Shown: positions 1 to 8,768 of the stretch, piece by piece
Layout of the letters: each line of letters starts with the position of its first letter
Position numbering within the stretch: position 1 is the stretch's first letter
NCBI RefSeq assembly: GCF_026242195.1
Contig: NZ_RKLV01000001.1
Coordinates: forward strand, 1 to 64,000
DNA: 64,000 bases
Direction of reading: 5' to 3'
Source: Halorutilus salinus
Lineage (GTDB): Archaea; Halobacteriota; Halobacteria; Halobacteriales; Halorutilaceae
The notes under the pieces: generated by a model
What the model saw: only the letters and a program-made list of their open reading frames with translations
What the model was told of the DNA's origin: nothing
Database searches by the model: none
Translations under genes and position numbers: made by a program

Positions 1-401
1 TCGAGAAGGTACTCCGTCTGTCGCGGCGACGAAGACGAGTAGACGCTCGTTACCACACCGCCGCGTGAAAGTAACGCGAAGTCGGAGAGCGCCCATTCGA
101 GACGTGTGTTGGCGAAGATACCTACACGGTCGCCCTTCGTTACACCGAGTTCGTCGAATCCTGCCGCAAGCCTCCGGTAGATTCGTCGGAAATCCCCGTA
201 CGTCACCGACGCAAACTCGCCCTCCGGTGCTTCGTCGATTACCTCCGGTGTGAGCGTTCGGTTGTATACGCCTCCTTTGTACATGCTCGCCGTCTCTTCC
301 GGACGTCTCTTTACCGCCGCTTCTACCGCCTCCGGAACCGTGTTCCAGCCTATTACCTCGTCGTCGTACTCCTTCTCCGCCTGCCGCCAGTCGGATACCA
401 T
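1..401 (-). CDS. long-chain acyl-CoA synthetase (AMP-forming), N-terminal part, runs off window
   Basis: The minus strand stays open from an ATG at 399-401 to the window edge, giving 133 N-terminal residues. They resemble the start of fatty-acid-CoA ligases of the ANL superfamily: a WxTVPEAV-like opening, a SVTYGDF segment followed by a helix, then KGDRVGIFANTRLEW and an S/G-rich VVTSVYSSSS stretch, typical of the eukaryotic-like FAA1 group found in haloarchaea. The family activates long-chain fatty acids with ATP and CoA for beta-oxidation. The AMP-binding P-loop and adenylation motifs lie beyond the edge, so substrate class is inferred. It has the same orientation as the dehydrogenase and SCP2 genes upstream, so a common catabolic cluster is plausible. 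Confidence 0.8.
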   Translation of the reverse strand, partial: MVSDWRQAEKEYDDEVIGWNTVPEAVEAAVKRRPEETASMYKGGVYNRTLTPEVIDEAPEGEFASVTYGDFRRIYRRLAAGFDELGVTKGDRVGIFANTRLEWALSDFALLSRGGVVTSVYSSSSPRQTEYLL

Positions 402-470
402 GCTCTACACGACGGGAAGAGGACGAAAAAGCCTTTCTCCGGATTCGGGCTTGACCTACCTCTCAGGTAC

Positions 471-1571
471 CTACCTCTCAGGCACCAGACTCGCGCGCGT
501 GAACTCCTGCTCTGCGCTTCTTTCGAGAGCTTCCTGCGCCTCTTCGAGAGGGAACTCGGCGTCGAGAAGGTCGTCGTACGGATACTTTTCGGCGTTCCTT
601 TCGAGGAAGTCGAGAGCCTGTTCGAGGTACCACGGCTGGTACAGGAGGAGAGCCTCGACGTTGATACGTTTCACGGTGAGTTCGGCGGGGCTGAACTCGG
701 TCGTTAGCTTCGTCGCTATGTTCCCCATCTCGACGTACCGCGCGCCGTTACGTAGCATACTGACGCCCTCCTTGAACGCCGGCGGTATACCCGCGACCTC
801 GATCCCGACATCCGCGCCGTCGCCGTCGGTGAGTTCCTGTACGCGGCGTATACGTTCGCCCGACTCCTCGTACTCGTTCATGTCGACGACGTGGTCAGCC
901 CCGAACTCCTTGGCGCGTTCGATACGTCCGGGCGCTCCCTCGACGACGATGACCTCCGCGCCCGTCTCCTTCGCAACCGCGGTGGCGTTGAGACCCAGAC
1001 CGCCCGCACCCTGAACGAGAACCGTCTCACCCTGTGTCAGGTTGGCGCGGTCGAGACCGAAGATGACCTGCGAGAGCGCACAGTTCGCACCCGCGGCGAC
1101 GTGGTTGGGTACGTCCTCAGGCACCTTGTAGAAGCGCTGTCCCGGGTTGACGTAGTAATGCGTCGCGAACGTCCCGCGGAAATGCGGCGGTATCGAATGC
1201 GGTTGCATCCATTCGCCCATGCTCTTGACGACCTCGCAAGCGTAGAACTGACCGTGCGAACAGCCGCTACATTCGCCGCACGGCTGGAAGTAGACGGGCG
1301 TAATCAGGTCGCCCTCCTCGACACTCTCACCCGCGGAGTCGGTCGTCACTTCGTCGCCAAGCTCCTCGACACGTAGGACGGCTTCGTGTCCGAGCACAGC
1401 GCCGTTGGGAACGGGGAACTCGCCCTTCCAGAAATGTATCTCGCTACCACAGACGTTGGTCTGTACGACCTCGGTGAAGACCGCCTCGTCCTCTACGTCG
1501 GGCTTGTAGTCCACCTCCTTGATCTCCGTCTCACGCTCCCCAGCGAGCGTTACGACCTTTCCGTACGACAT
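471..1571 (-). CDS. zinc-dependent medium-chain alcohol dehydrogenase family protein
   Basis: A 366-residue MDR-superfamily enzyme (alcohol/sorbitol/threonine dehydrogenase type). Catalytic zinc ligands are visible as C41 (NVCGSE) and H62-E63 (LGHE). A structural-zinc lobe has four cysteines at 98, 101, 104 and 112, and the NAD(P)-binding GAGGLG motif lies at 188-193. It oxidises an alcohol or secondary-alcohol substrate with NAD(P); the substrate cannot be read from sequence. The start ATG shares one base with the stop of the upstream SCP2-like gene (TGATG), so the two are almost certainly co-translated. Its place among acyl-CoA genes suggests a role in lipid or sterol-like substrate catabolism (inference). 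Confidence 0.88.
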   Translation of the reverse strand: MSYGKVVTLAGERETEIKEVDYKPDVEDEAVFTEVVQTNVCGSEIHFWKGEFPVPNGAVLGHEAVLRVEELGDEVTTDSAGESVEEGDLITPVYFQPCGECSGCSHGQFYACEVVKSMGEWMQPHSIPPHFRGTFATHYYVNPGQRFYKVPEDVPNHVAAGANCALSQVIFGLDRANLTQGETVLVQGAGGLGLNATAVAKETGAEVIVVEGAPGRIERAKEFGADHVVDMNEYEESGERIRRVQELTDGDGADVGIEVAGIPPAFKEGVSMLRNGARYVEMGNIATKLTTEFSPAELTVKRINVEALLLYQPWYLEQALDFLERNAEKYPYDDLLDAEFPLEEAQEALERSAEQEFTRASLVPER

Positions 1572-2023
1572 CAGTATACGAAGTTTGTCTCGATGTCGGT
1601 GGCGGTCTCGACCATCTCGACAGCCCCGTCGCTGTACTGCATAACGCGTTGCATGTCGCCGTTAAGCTCGAACTGACCACTCATGAGGCTGTCTATCGCC
1701 CCTATCTCGCCGTTTGCGAGCTTCTTCCAGTTCTCGTACGGACCTATAATCTCGAAGCCGTAGTCGACGTCTTCGAGGTCGTCGACCTGATACGCACCCG
1801 TGCATTCTCCGCCTTCGAGACCGATGAAGTACTGTACCTTGTCGTTGTCACCCACGAGTTCAGGGAACTTCTCCTTAGCCTCATCGTCGACCTCTATGGT
1901 GAATATGAAGTCACCGTTCCATCCTACACCCCAGTCCGACGCCTTCTCGGCGTACTCGTCGTTGTCGTTTAGCTGTGCCTTCCATTCGTCGATCCATCCG
2001 TCGCTTGGAAAATCTACTGCCAT
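1571..2023 (-). CDS. SCP2 sterol-binding domain protein
   Basis: 150 residues matching the SCP2/sterol-carrier fold in length and pattern: a WNGDFIF-type beta strand, a central acidic segment ending YGFEIIGPYENWKKL, then the typical 'GEIGAIDSLMSGQFELNGDMQRVMQYS' region (cited in part) in which a G-D/N-x-x-x-hydrophobic stretch lines the lipid tunnel. Such proteins bind acyl-CoAs or other lipids, usually as accessory proteins in lipid catabolism. It is first in a two-gene unit with the zinc dehydrogenase, overlapping it by one base. Ligand unknown. The family call is from pattern recognition only. Confidence 0.75.
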   Translation of the reverse strand: MAVDFPSDGWIDEWKAQLNDNDEYAEKASDWGVGWNGDFIFTIEVDDEAKEKFPELVGDNDKVQYFIGLEGGECTGAYQVDDLEDVDYGFEIIGPYENWKKLANGEIGAIDSLMSGQFELNGDMQRVMQYSDGAVEMVETATDIETNFVY

Positions 2024-2123
2024 TCTTGTACCTCCGTGTCGCTACGCAGGCGCGCCCTTCTATTAAAGCTGACTATGGTAGTGTTTCACAAGACGGCGAC
2101 GCCTCCCGCGTATGACCCGCACA

Positions 2124-2134
2124 AGACTTATGCG
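2124..2134 (+). promoter_or_regulatory. TATA-like element for the SDR gene
   Basis: AGACTTATGCG centred about 27 bases before the ATG at 2156, the spacing expected for a leaderless haloarchaeal transcript. Inference from position only. Confidence 0.4.
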
Positions 2135-2155
2135 CTCCGACCACCGTGACAGACC

Positions 2156-2932
2156 ATGGAGTTAGGACTCGACGACAAGACGGCGCTCGTCACGGGCGGT
2201 GCGGGACGTATAGGCAGTGTAGACGCCGAGATACTCGCCGACGAAGGCGCTGAGGTCGTGATCCTCGACGTCGACCTCGACGGTGCGGAGAACGTGGCGG
2301 AGGGAATACGTGACGACGGGGGTGACGCATTCGCCGTCGACTGCGACCTGACCGACCGCGACGACGTACGTGAGACCGTAGAGGAGGTACGTGACGACAC
2401 GGGCGGTGTCGACGTTCTCGTAAACAACGCAGGCGTCGTCGACGCCGTCGGACGCGTCGAAGGATACGACGACGACCTCTGGGATCGCGACATGGCTGTC
2501 AACCTCACGGGGACGTACAACATCACCAAGGAGATCTTCCCCGCGATGTGCGACCGCGGATGGGGGCGTGTCCTCACGATGAGTAGCATGGCGGGATGGG
2601 AAGGCGGCTTCGGTCAGGTTTCGTACTCGACGACCAAGGCGGGTCTCATAGGCTTCGGTAAGACGCTCGCGCTCGAAGGCGCGCAGTCGGGCGTTACGTC
2701 GAACGTACTCGCGCCGAGCATCGTCGTCGGAAGTCTGTCGGATCTCCCCATCGAACAGCTTGAAAACGTCAACGAGAAATGGGCGGATATAGCACGCAAC
2801 ACGCCGATGCGTAAGCTCGGCACGGAGGAGGACGTTGCGAACACCATCGCGTACCTTTCGAGCGAACAGGCGAACTACATTACAGGGCAGGTCGTCGGTA
2901 TCACGGGCGGTATCGACCTTTTCGCGTTCTGA
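2156..2932 (+). CDS. short-chain dehydrogenase/reductase (FabG-like)
   Basis: 258-residue classical SDR. The cofactor motif TGGAGRIG is at 13-20, NNAG begins at 90, and the catalytic set is S144, Y157 and K161 (YSTTK). An acidic residue at the end of the second strand (ILDVD) suggests NAD(H) preference. The family includes 3-oxoacyl reductases and 3-hydroxyacyl-CoA dehydrogenases. Flanking acyl-CoA ligase, AMACR-like and acyl-CoA dehydrogenase genes favour a 3-hydroxyacyl-CoA or related alcohol step (inference). Its stop directly abuts the stop of the convergent CoA-transferase-family gene. Confidence 0.87.
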   Translation: MELGLDDKTALVTGGAGRIGSVDAEILADEGAEVVILDVDLDGAENVAEGIRDDGGDAFAVDCDLTDRDDVRETVEEVRDDTGGVDVLVNNAGVVDAVGRVEGYDDDLWDRDMAVNLTGTYNITKEIFPAMCDRGWGRVLTMSSMAGWEGGFGQVSYSTTKAGLIGFGKTLALEGAQSGVTSNVLAPSIVVGSLSDLPIEQLENVNEKWADIARNTPMRKLGTEEDVANTIAYLSSEQANYITGQVVGITGGIDLFAF

Positions 2933-4075
2933 CTACAGCCCCTCTATCCCCTCGTCATCCCATCCCGCCTCACGTAGAACCTCCTCCGTATGCTCACCGT
3001 GCGACGGAAGAGACTCGTCCGTCTCGCGTTCGACCTCCGACGCCGTCTTCGCGGGGAAGCCTACACGCGGCGGTGCCTCGTCGCCCCCGCGCACGAGACG
3101 TTCCTGCACGTCTTCGTCCTCCAGCGCCTCGTCGACCGAACGTACGCGCCGAAACGGCACGTCGGTTCCGTCGAACGTCTCGTTCCACTCATCGACGGTC
3201 TTTGACGCGAGTATATCGGCGACCTCGTCGCGCGTCTCGGCGTCGCCCGGATGCTCCCCGACGAGTTCCTCGCGCCCGACGACCTCACAGAACTCCGACC
3301 AGAACTTGGGTTCGAGCGCCGCGAGCGTCGCGTACCCGCCGTCCGCCGTCTCGTAGACGTCGTAGCACGCGTATCCGCCCGTGAGCGCAGTCTCGCGCGC
3401 TTCTGCGTCCCCGTCCGCGAGAACATCAGGAACCACCGCCTGTGAGAAGGACAGGACCGACTCCGCCATCGACGTGTCGACGTACCCGCCCGTCTCCTCG
3501 CCGTCACCGCGCTCGCGTCCTAACAGCGCAGAGACGACAGAGAGGGCGCAGAAGACGCCGCCCGCCATGTCGCCGACGGGGAACCCGGGTACCGCAGGTC
3601 GTCCGTCCTCCTCCGCGCGCGTCATGTCGAGCAGACCCGCGTACGCGGCGTAGTTGAGGTCGTGCCCCGCCTCGTCGGCGGCGTCGGTATCCTGTCCGTA
3701 CCCCGATAAGGAGCAGTAGACGGTACCTTCGTTGCGTTCGCGTACGTCGTCGTATCCCACGCCGAGACGGTCGGCGACACCCGGACGGAAACCCTCGACG
3801 ACGGCGTCTGCGTCCCAACCGTCGTCGTCGACGAGCGCGTAGAAGGCTTCGAGACCGTCTTCGTCCTTCAGGTCGAGCGATACGCTCCTCTTCCCGCGGT
3901 TGACCATCGAGAAGACGCCGCCCTCGCCGTCGACACGCGGCGTCGAGTACCGCGCGTAGTCGCCCTCAGGCGGCTCTATCTTTACGACATCCGCGCCGAG
4001 GTCGGCGAGATGCTGTGTTGCGTACGGTCCGGGGAGCAGGCGCGTCATGTCCACGACGCGTATACCGTCGAGCAT
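2933..4075 (-). CDS. CoA-transferase family III protein, alpha-methylacyl-CoA racemase-like
   Basis: 380 residues of the CaiB/BaiF family: N-terminal VVDMTRLLPGPYAT, the family stretch NRGKRSVSLDLK at 59-70, and GHDLNY with H138 followed 31 residues later by D169 (VGDMAGG). That His/Asp spacing matches the H126/D156 pair of mycobacterial alpha-methylacyl-CoA racemase, so a racemase reading is preferred over CoA transfer; the family members are easily confused. Racemisation of 2-methylacyl-CoA would prepare branched chains for the dehydrogenase encoded divergently at 4126. The ATG at 4073-4075 lies 25 bases from a TATA box shared with that gene, so the transcript is probably leaderless. Confidence 0.85.
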   Translation of the reverse strand: MLDGIRVVDMTRLLPGPYATQHLADLGADVVKIEPPEGDYARYSTPRVDGEGGVFSMVNRGKRSVSLDLKDEDGLEAFYALVDDDGWDADAVVEGFRPGVADRLGVGYDDVRERNEGTVYCSLSGYGQDTDAADEAGHDLNYAAYAGLLDMTRAEEDGRPAVPGFPVGDMAGGVFCALSVVSALLGRERGDGEETGGYVDTSMAESVLSFSQAVVPDVLADGDAEARETALTGGYACYDVYETADGGYATLAALEPKFWSEFCEVVGREELVGEHPGDAETRDEVADILASKTVDEWNETFDGTDVPFRRVRSVDEALEDEDVQERLVRGGDEAPPRVGFPAKTASEVERETDESLPSHGEHTEEVLREAGWDDEGIEGL

Positions 4076-4095
4076 ACCGCACGTAGCGGGCTAAT

Positions 4096-4105
4096 CTATA
4101 TATTA
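4096..4105. promoter_or_regulatory. shared bidirectional TATA box
   Basis: The near-symmetrical CTATATATTA lies between the divergent AMACR-like and acyl-CoA dehydrogenase genes. Its centre is about 25 bases from the ATG of the first and 26 from the GTG of the second, the normal TATA-to-start distance for leaderless archaeal transcripts in both directions. Confidence 0.6.
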
Positions 4106-4125
4106 CCACGGGTTGTTTGTGTTAT

Positions 4126-5340
4126 GTGACCGAGCAACACGGTGGCGTCTCCTTCGGTGTCGACGAGGAGACGCGCCTAATCCTTGACAGCATAGACGAG
4201 TTCGTTGAGCAAGAGGTCGAACCCCGCGAGTCGGAACTCGGCGAGACGTTCGACAACCCGCGTCTGCGTAACGACCCGGACGGCGAGGTAGCGCCAGAGG
4301 TCATCGACGCCGTCGACGAGATCCGCCGCGCGAGCGCCGAGGCGGGCTTCTACGCCATGAACATGCCTGAGGAGCACGGCGGTCAGGACGTCTCGAACGT
4401 GACGTGGTACCGCGCCAAGAGACACGTCGCCGAGAAGGGGCGCGGTCTGTCGGAGTTCATGCTTGCGGGTCCCGAAGGTCCCAAACCCCTCCTCCTCCAA
4501 GCCGAGGGAGAACAGGTCGAACGTTACCTCGAACCGTGTATACGCGGCGAGAAGACGACGGCGTTCGCGCTCACGGAGCCGTCGGTGGGTTCGGACGCGC
4601 CGGGTATGAAGACGACCGCCGACCGCGACGGCGACGGATGGGTGATAAACGGACAGAAACAGTGGATTACGAACGCGCCCCACTGTGACTTCGCGCAGGT
4701 CTTCGCGCGCACGACGCCGGAGGACGACGCCGGGAGGTACGGCGGTATCACGTGCTTCCTCGTCGAGTCCGACGAGTTCGAACTCGGTTCGCGCAACAAC
4801 GCCGTGGGTCTCGAAGGGTTACAGGCGGAGATCGTCCTTGATGACGTACACGTACCCGACTCGCGCGTCCTCGGAACCGCCGACGCCGCGTTCTACAACG
4901 CGATGTCGTTCCTCTCGCTCGGACGCCTCGAACTCGGCGCGACGGCGGTCGGCATGACGCGTCATCTCCTTGAACTCTGCAAGGAGTACGCGGGCGAGCG
5001 CGAGGCTTTCGGGCGTCCCATAGGCAGGTACCAGAGCATATCCAACATGGTAGCCGAGGGTCGCGCGCGGAACTACGCCGCCGACTCCGCGGGTCTGCAT
5101 CTCGCGTGGCAGATGGACGACGGCGGAGGAACGACCGAGGAGTCGTCCATATTCAAATGGTACGCGACGGATACGTTCTGGAACGTCGCCGACGACGCCG
5201 TACAGGTACACGGCGCGTCGGGTCTTTCGGAGGACAACCCGTTCATGGAGCATCTCCATCTCGCGCGTATCCTACGTATCGTCGAGGGTACGGACGAGAT
5301 ACAGCTAAACACGGTGGCGAAACAGAACGGTCTTCTTTAG
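4126..5340 (+). CDS. acyl-CoA dehydrogenase
   Basis: 404 residues with the full acyl-CoA dehydrogenase layout: N-terminal helical domain, FAD-contacting AFALTEPSVGSDA and QKQWITNA segments, middle beta domain, and a C-terminal helical domain with REAFGRPIG, VHGASGLSEDNP and the IVEGTDEIQ motif whose Glu is the usual catalytic base. It oxidises acyl-CoA to 2-enoyl-CoA, passing electrons to an ETF. The reading frame continues upstream to a TTG at 4117, but the GTG at 4126 is chosen because it sits 26 bases from the TATA box at 4096-4105. It is divergent from the AMACR-like gene, and the two are probably co-regulated. Chain-length specificity is not readable. Confidence 0.92.
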   Translation: MTEQHGGVSFGVDEETRLILDSIDEFVEQEVEPRESELGETFDNPRLRNDPDGEVAPEVIDAVDEIRRASAEAGFYAMNMPEEHGGQDVSNVTWYRAKRHVAEKGRGLSEFMLAGPEGPKPLLLQAEGEQVERYLEPCIRGEKTTAFALTEPSVGSDAPGMKTTADRDGDGWVINGQKQWITNAPHCDFAQVFARTTPEDDAGRYGGITCFLVESDEFELGSRNNAVGLEGLQAEIVLDDVHVPDSRVLGTADAAFYNAMSFLSLGRLELGATAVGMTRHLLELCKEYAGEREAFGRPIGRYQSISNMVAEGRARNYAADSAGLHLAWQMDDGGGTTEESSIFKWYATDTFWNVADDAVQVHGASGLSEDNPFMEHLHLARILRIVEGTDEIQLNTVAKQNGLL

Positions 5341-5350
5341 CACCGACGCG

Positions 5351-6217
5351 TCAGTCCTCAGCCTCAGGCTCGTCGACCTCTACCCCGGCTTCGTTCTTCG
5401 TATCCGCGTCCTCCTCCGCACGTGTCTTTTCTTCGACCTCTTCCCCCTCCGCACCGCTCTCCTCCCCGTCCCCCTCCACGTCGCCCCCGTCGCCCTCCTC
5501 CTCACGTAGCCTCTCAAGCTCCTTACGAAGCTCCTCGTTCTTCTTCTCTAACTCCTCCAGCTTCTCTTCCTCTTCACCTTCCCTCTCGCCGTAGACCTCG
5601 TCGAGCCTGTCGACTATCTCACGCCTGAGATGCCCCTCAGCCTTGGGCATGACACGTAGAGCCTCCTTCGTGTATCCGATGCTGATAGGTCCGAGATCGA
5701 AACGTATGTTGAGACCGTCGCCGAACTCTTCGACTATCTTGTCGGTGAAGCTGAAGTGGTACTTGAGAACCTCCTCCGCCTCCCTGCGGTCGTACGACTC
5801 CTCAAGCGCTTCCCAGAAGTCGTCGGTTTCAACCTCGACGAGCGGAGCCATGTCGTGTGCGACCTCTTCGAGTCTCTGCATCATAACCTCCTCAAACTCG
5901 TCACCACGGTCGCCCTCGTAATGCTGGTAGAAGAAGTCGGAACGTAGGAAACGATCCTCGTACTCGCCCGCGTCGGGGTCGTTCCCCTCGGCTATCTCTT
6001 CCGAGTAGTCCATTATGAGGTTGAACTCGTTCTGCAGGCTGATCTTTATGCTACTTATCTCCTGATCGATTATAGGACCCAACAGTATCTTCGCCACGCC
6101 GTTCCCCGGAAGGAAGCCGAGTCCGATGACACCGAGAGGTCTGAACTCCTCAAGAGCGTACTCCGTGACGCCCCCCAAGAAGACATGTAGCTGGTCGCGT
6201 ACTGCTTCTTTCCCCAT
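5351..6217 (-). CDS. unrecognised protein with acidic coiled-coil tail, paralogue of next gene
   Basis: 288 residues; I do not recognise the family. Residues 1 to about 225 are homologous to the neighbouring gene at 6279-6947, sharing LPGN..AK..L.P.I..E, an N.F..IMDY segment, FLRSDFFYQ, DMAPL, DDFW, SYD..EA and HFSFTD in the same order. No signal peptide, membrane segment or enzyme motif is evident. Unlike its partner it adds about 60 residues of Glu/Lys-rich helix (heptad-like EEKLEELEKKNEELRKEL) and a very acidic end, suggesting oligomerisation. It lies 61 bases downstream of the paralogue in the same direction, so a tandem duplication transcribed together is likely. Confidence 0.72.
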   Translation of the reverse strand: MGKEAVRDQLHVFLGGVTEYALEEFRPLGVIGLGFLPGNGVAKILLGPIIDQEISSIKISLQNEFNLIMDYSEEIAEGNDPDAGEYEDRFLRSDFFYQHYEGDRGDEFEEVMMQRLEEVAHDMAPLVEVETDDFWEALEESYDRREAEEVLKYHFSFTDKIVEEFGDGLNIRFDLGPISIGYTKEALRVMPKAEGHLRREIVDRLDEVYGEREGEEEEKLEELEKKNEELRKELERLREEEGDGGDVEGDGEESGAEGEEVEEKTRAEEDADTKNEAGVEVDEPEAED

Positions 6218-6278
6218 GGTTTCGTGTCACTATATAACTCCTACGGTATAGTTCTTTCCGTGATACGGGTGAAAAACC

Positions 6279-6947
6279 TCAGTAGAACTCGTCCACACGC
6301 CGTCCGAGGTCGTTACGCAGGTTCGTCTCAGCGATACCGAGGACACGCATCGCCTCGTCGGTGTACTCTATCTCGGTGCTGAGGAGACCGCTTCCTATCT
6401 CGACCGTAAGGTTCAGATCCTCCTGATACCCCTTGACCGTATCCGTGTACGCGAAATGCTTGGGAAGCATCCTGCGCGCCTCGTCCTCGTCGTACGATGC
6501 GACAGCGGCGTTCCAGAAGTTGTCCTCGCCCGTCTTGAGGAGCGGAGCCATGTCGTCGCCCATGTTCTTCATACGTTCGGTCAGGTCGCGTTCGAGACGC
6601 CGGCGGTCGCTCCCCTCGAAGTTCTGGTAGAAGATGTCGGATCGCAGGAACTCGCGTCTGTGCTTTTCCGTGTCGCCCGTCTTCGCGTAGTCCATGACGA
6701 TACCGAACTGGTTCTCTATGTTGGCGCGGAACCGTCTTAGCTCGTCCTCTATCACGGGTCTCAGAACGGACTTAGCCGTCGAGTTTCCGGGAAGACGGTT
6801 GATGTTGACGACGCGCAGAGGCTCGAACTCGGATAGTGCGTCGTCGATAATCTCCTCCATGAACTCCTCGAACTTACCCAACACGGCTTCCCTGCTCCGG
6901 GGCTTGACGCGTTGCGCCGAGGCAGGCGCGTTTACGGACTCTGACAT
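6279..6947 (-). CDS. unrecognised protein, tandem paralogue without coiled-coil tail
   Basis: 222 residues, same unrecognised family as the downstream gene at 5351-6217. The ordered motifs LPGNSTAK, FGIVMDY, FLRSDIFYQ, DMAPLL, DNFW, SYDEDEA, HFAYTD and YTDEAMRV match it, but this copy starts with about 20 extra residues (Ala/Pro/Arg) and stops where the partner's coiled coil begins. It is predicted soluble and mainly helical. Pairing of a long and a short version next to each other suggests subunits of one complex (inference). Function unknown. Confidence 0.7.
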   Translation of the reverse strand: MSESVNAPASAQRVKPRSREAVLGKFEEFMEEIIDDALSEFEPLRVVNINRLPGNSTAKSVLRPVIEDELRRFRANIENQFGIVMDYAKTGDTEKHRREFLRSDIFYQNFEGSDRRRLERDLTERMKNMGDDMAPLLKTGEDNFWNAAVASYDEDEARRMLPKHFAYTDTVKGYQEDLNLTVEIGSGLLSTEIEYTDEAMRVLGIAETNLRNDLGRRVDEFY

Positions 6948-7050
6948 ACGTTGGACGTTCGTTAACCCGTTCGGTTAATAAGCCTTTGTACGACATCCGT
7001 CGAACCTGCGACCGCAACCCATTAAGACGTGACGGACGTACCCACGACCG

Positions 7051-8226
7051 ATGGAGCTACCCCAAGGGATCGACCGCGACACGGTCGCGTCGGTCGCCGA
7101 CGAACACGGAACGCCGACGTACGTCACCTCAGCGACGACCGTACGCGACAGGTTCGACAGCTTGCGCGATGCCTTCCCCGGTGCACGTATACAGTACGCC
7201 GCGAAGGCGAACACGAACCCGCGTATACTGGCGCTCCTGCGCGAAAGGGGCGCGGCGCTTGACACCGTCTCTGTCGGGGAGGTAATCGCGGGGGAGAGCG
7301 CCGGATTCGGAGGCGACGGGATGATGTACACGTCGTACGCACCCTCGCCCGAAGAACTCCGTGAGGTCGTCGACCGCGGCGTTCTCGTAAACGTCGACTC
7401 ACCGGGACAGATGGAGACGGTTATCGACGCGGGGGCGGAACGCGTCGGCGTACGTGTCAATCCGGGCGTCGGCGCGGGTCACAGCGACGAGGTGGTGACG
7501 GGCGGAAAGGGTGCGCGTTTCGGTGTCACGCCCGACGAGGCGGCGGCGCTCTTCGAACGCGCCCTCGGTGCGGGTGTCGAACCCGTCTGTCTTCACGCCC
7601 ACATAGGGAGCGGATTCCTCGAACCCGAACCCCTCGTACGCGCGACCGAACGTATCTGCGAGATCGTCGACGACCTGCCCGTCACGCCTGAGTACGTCGA
7701 TATAGGCGGCGGTCTCGGTATTCCGTACAGCGACGCCGAGGAACCGCTCGACGTTGAGGCGCTCGGTAAGATGGTGCGCGACGCCTTCGACGTTGACGCG
7801 ACACTTGTCGTCGAACCCGGACGTTACCTCGTCGCCGAGTCGACCGTTCTCGTTACACGCGTCAACACGGTCGGCGACGGCGTGATAGGCGTCGACGCCG
7901 GCTTTAACACCCTTCTACGTCCCGCGATGTACGACGCGTACCACGCCGTCACGAACCTTTCGCGCGACGCCGCGCCGACGGGACGGTACGACATCGCGGG
8001 ACCTATCTGTGAGTCGGGCGACTACCTCGGACACGGACGCCGGATCGCCGAACCGCGCGAGGGTGATCTACTCGTCGTCCACACCGCAGGCGCTTACGGC
8101 TTCGCCATGGCGTCGCGTTACAACTCACGTCCCCTCCCCGCCGAGGTCATCGTCGACGACGGTGTAGACGTGATACGTGAACGCGAGGCGGTCGACGAGC
8201 AGTTTAGAAACGTAAAGCTTGATTAG
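7051..8226 (+). CDS. lysA: diaminopimelate decarboxylase
   Basis: 391 residues of the fold III PLP decarboxylases. The PLP lysine is K52 in YAAKAN; HIGSG at 184-188, GGGLGIPY at 219-226 and EPGRY at 255-259 bind the cofactor phosphate; C320-E-S-G-D supplies the substrate-site cysteine from the partner subunit. These are the marks of LysA, which decarboxylates meso-diaminopimelate to lysine, rather than of arginine or ornithine decarboxylases. It starts a plus-strand run continuing with cmk and the Cbf5 gene. A CCCATTAAG element about 28 bases before the ATG fits a leaderless start. Confidence 0.93.
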   Translation: MELPQGIDRDTVASVADEHGTPTYVTSATTVRDRFDSLRDAFPGARIQYAAKANTNPRILALLRERGAALDTVSVGEVIAGESAGFGGDGMMYTSYAPSPEELREVVDRGVLVNVDSPGQMETVIDAGAERVGVRVNPGVGAGHSDEVVTGGKGARFGVTPDEAAALFERALGAGVEPVCLHAHIGSGFLEPEPLVRATERICEIVDDLPVTPEYVDIGGGLGIPYSDAEEPLDVEALGKMVRDAFDVDATLVVEPGRYLVAESTVLVTRVNTVGDGVIGVDAGFNTLLRPAMYDAYHAVTNLSRDAAPTGRYDIAGPICESGDYLGHGRRIAEPREGDLLVVHTAGAYGFAMASRYNSRPLPAEVIVDDGVDVIREREAVDEQFRNVKLD

Positions 8227-8246
8227 CCGGTTGCCGAACTTCCTAC

Positions 8247-8768
8247 ATGAGAGTAACCGTAAGCGGACCACCCGGTAGCGGCACGACGACGCTTGCCGAG
8301 GCTCTTTCGTCGCGTTTCGACCTTGAACACGTCTCAAGCGGCGATGTCTTCCGCGCTATGGCGCGCGAACGCGGTGTTTCGCTCGCCGAGTTCGGACGTA
8401 TCGCCGAGGAGGATCCGGAGATAGACCGCGAGATAGACGAGCGCCAGCGCGAGATAGCACGCGACCGCGACGGCGTCGTCATGGAAGGTCGTCTCTCAGG
8501 ATGGATGGTCGACGAAGCCACCCTACGCGTCTGGCTCACCGCGCCCGTCGACGTACGCGCCGAACGCGTCGCCGAACGTGAGGAACAGACGGTCGAGGGC
8601 GCGCGCGCCGAGATCGAGGACAGGGAGAACAGCGAGGCGAAGAGATACCGCGAGATACACGGTATCGATATAGACGACCTGTCTGTCTACGACCTCGTAA
8701 TCGATACGTCGCGGTGGGACGAGGACGGTGTCGCCAAGATAGCGACGACGGCGGTCGGTAACCTCTGA
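8247..8768 (+). CDS. cmk: cytidylate kinase, archaeal type
   Basis: 173 residues. A P-loop GPPGSGTTT at 7-15, an HVSSGDVFR segment for nucleotide binding, and VVMEGRLSGWM identify the short archaeal CMP/dCMP kinase, whose normal length is about 180-190. It phosphorylates CMP with ATP in pyrimidine salvage. Its stop codon shares one base with the start of the downstream pseudouridine synthase (TGATG), the conserved archaeal cmk-truB/cbf5 arrangement. Confidence 0.92.
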   Translation: MRVTVSGPPGSGTTTLAEALSSRFDLEHVSSGDVFRAMARERGVSLAEFGRIAEEDPEIDREIDERQREIARDRDGVVMEGRLSGWMVDEATLRVWLTAPVDVRAERVAEREEQTVEGARAEIEDRENSEAKRYREIHGIDIDDLSVYDLVIDTSRWDEDGVAKIATTAVGNL

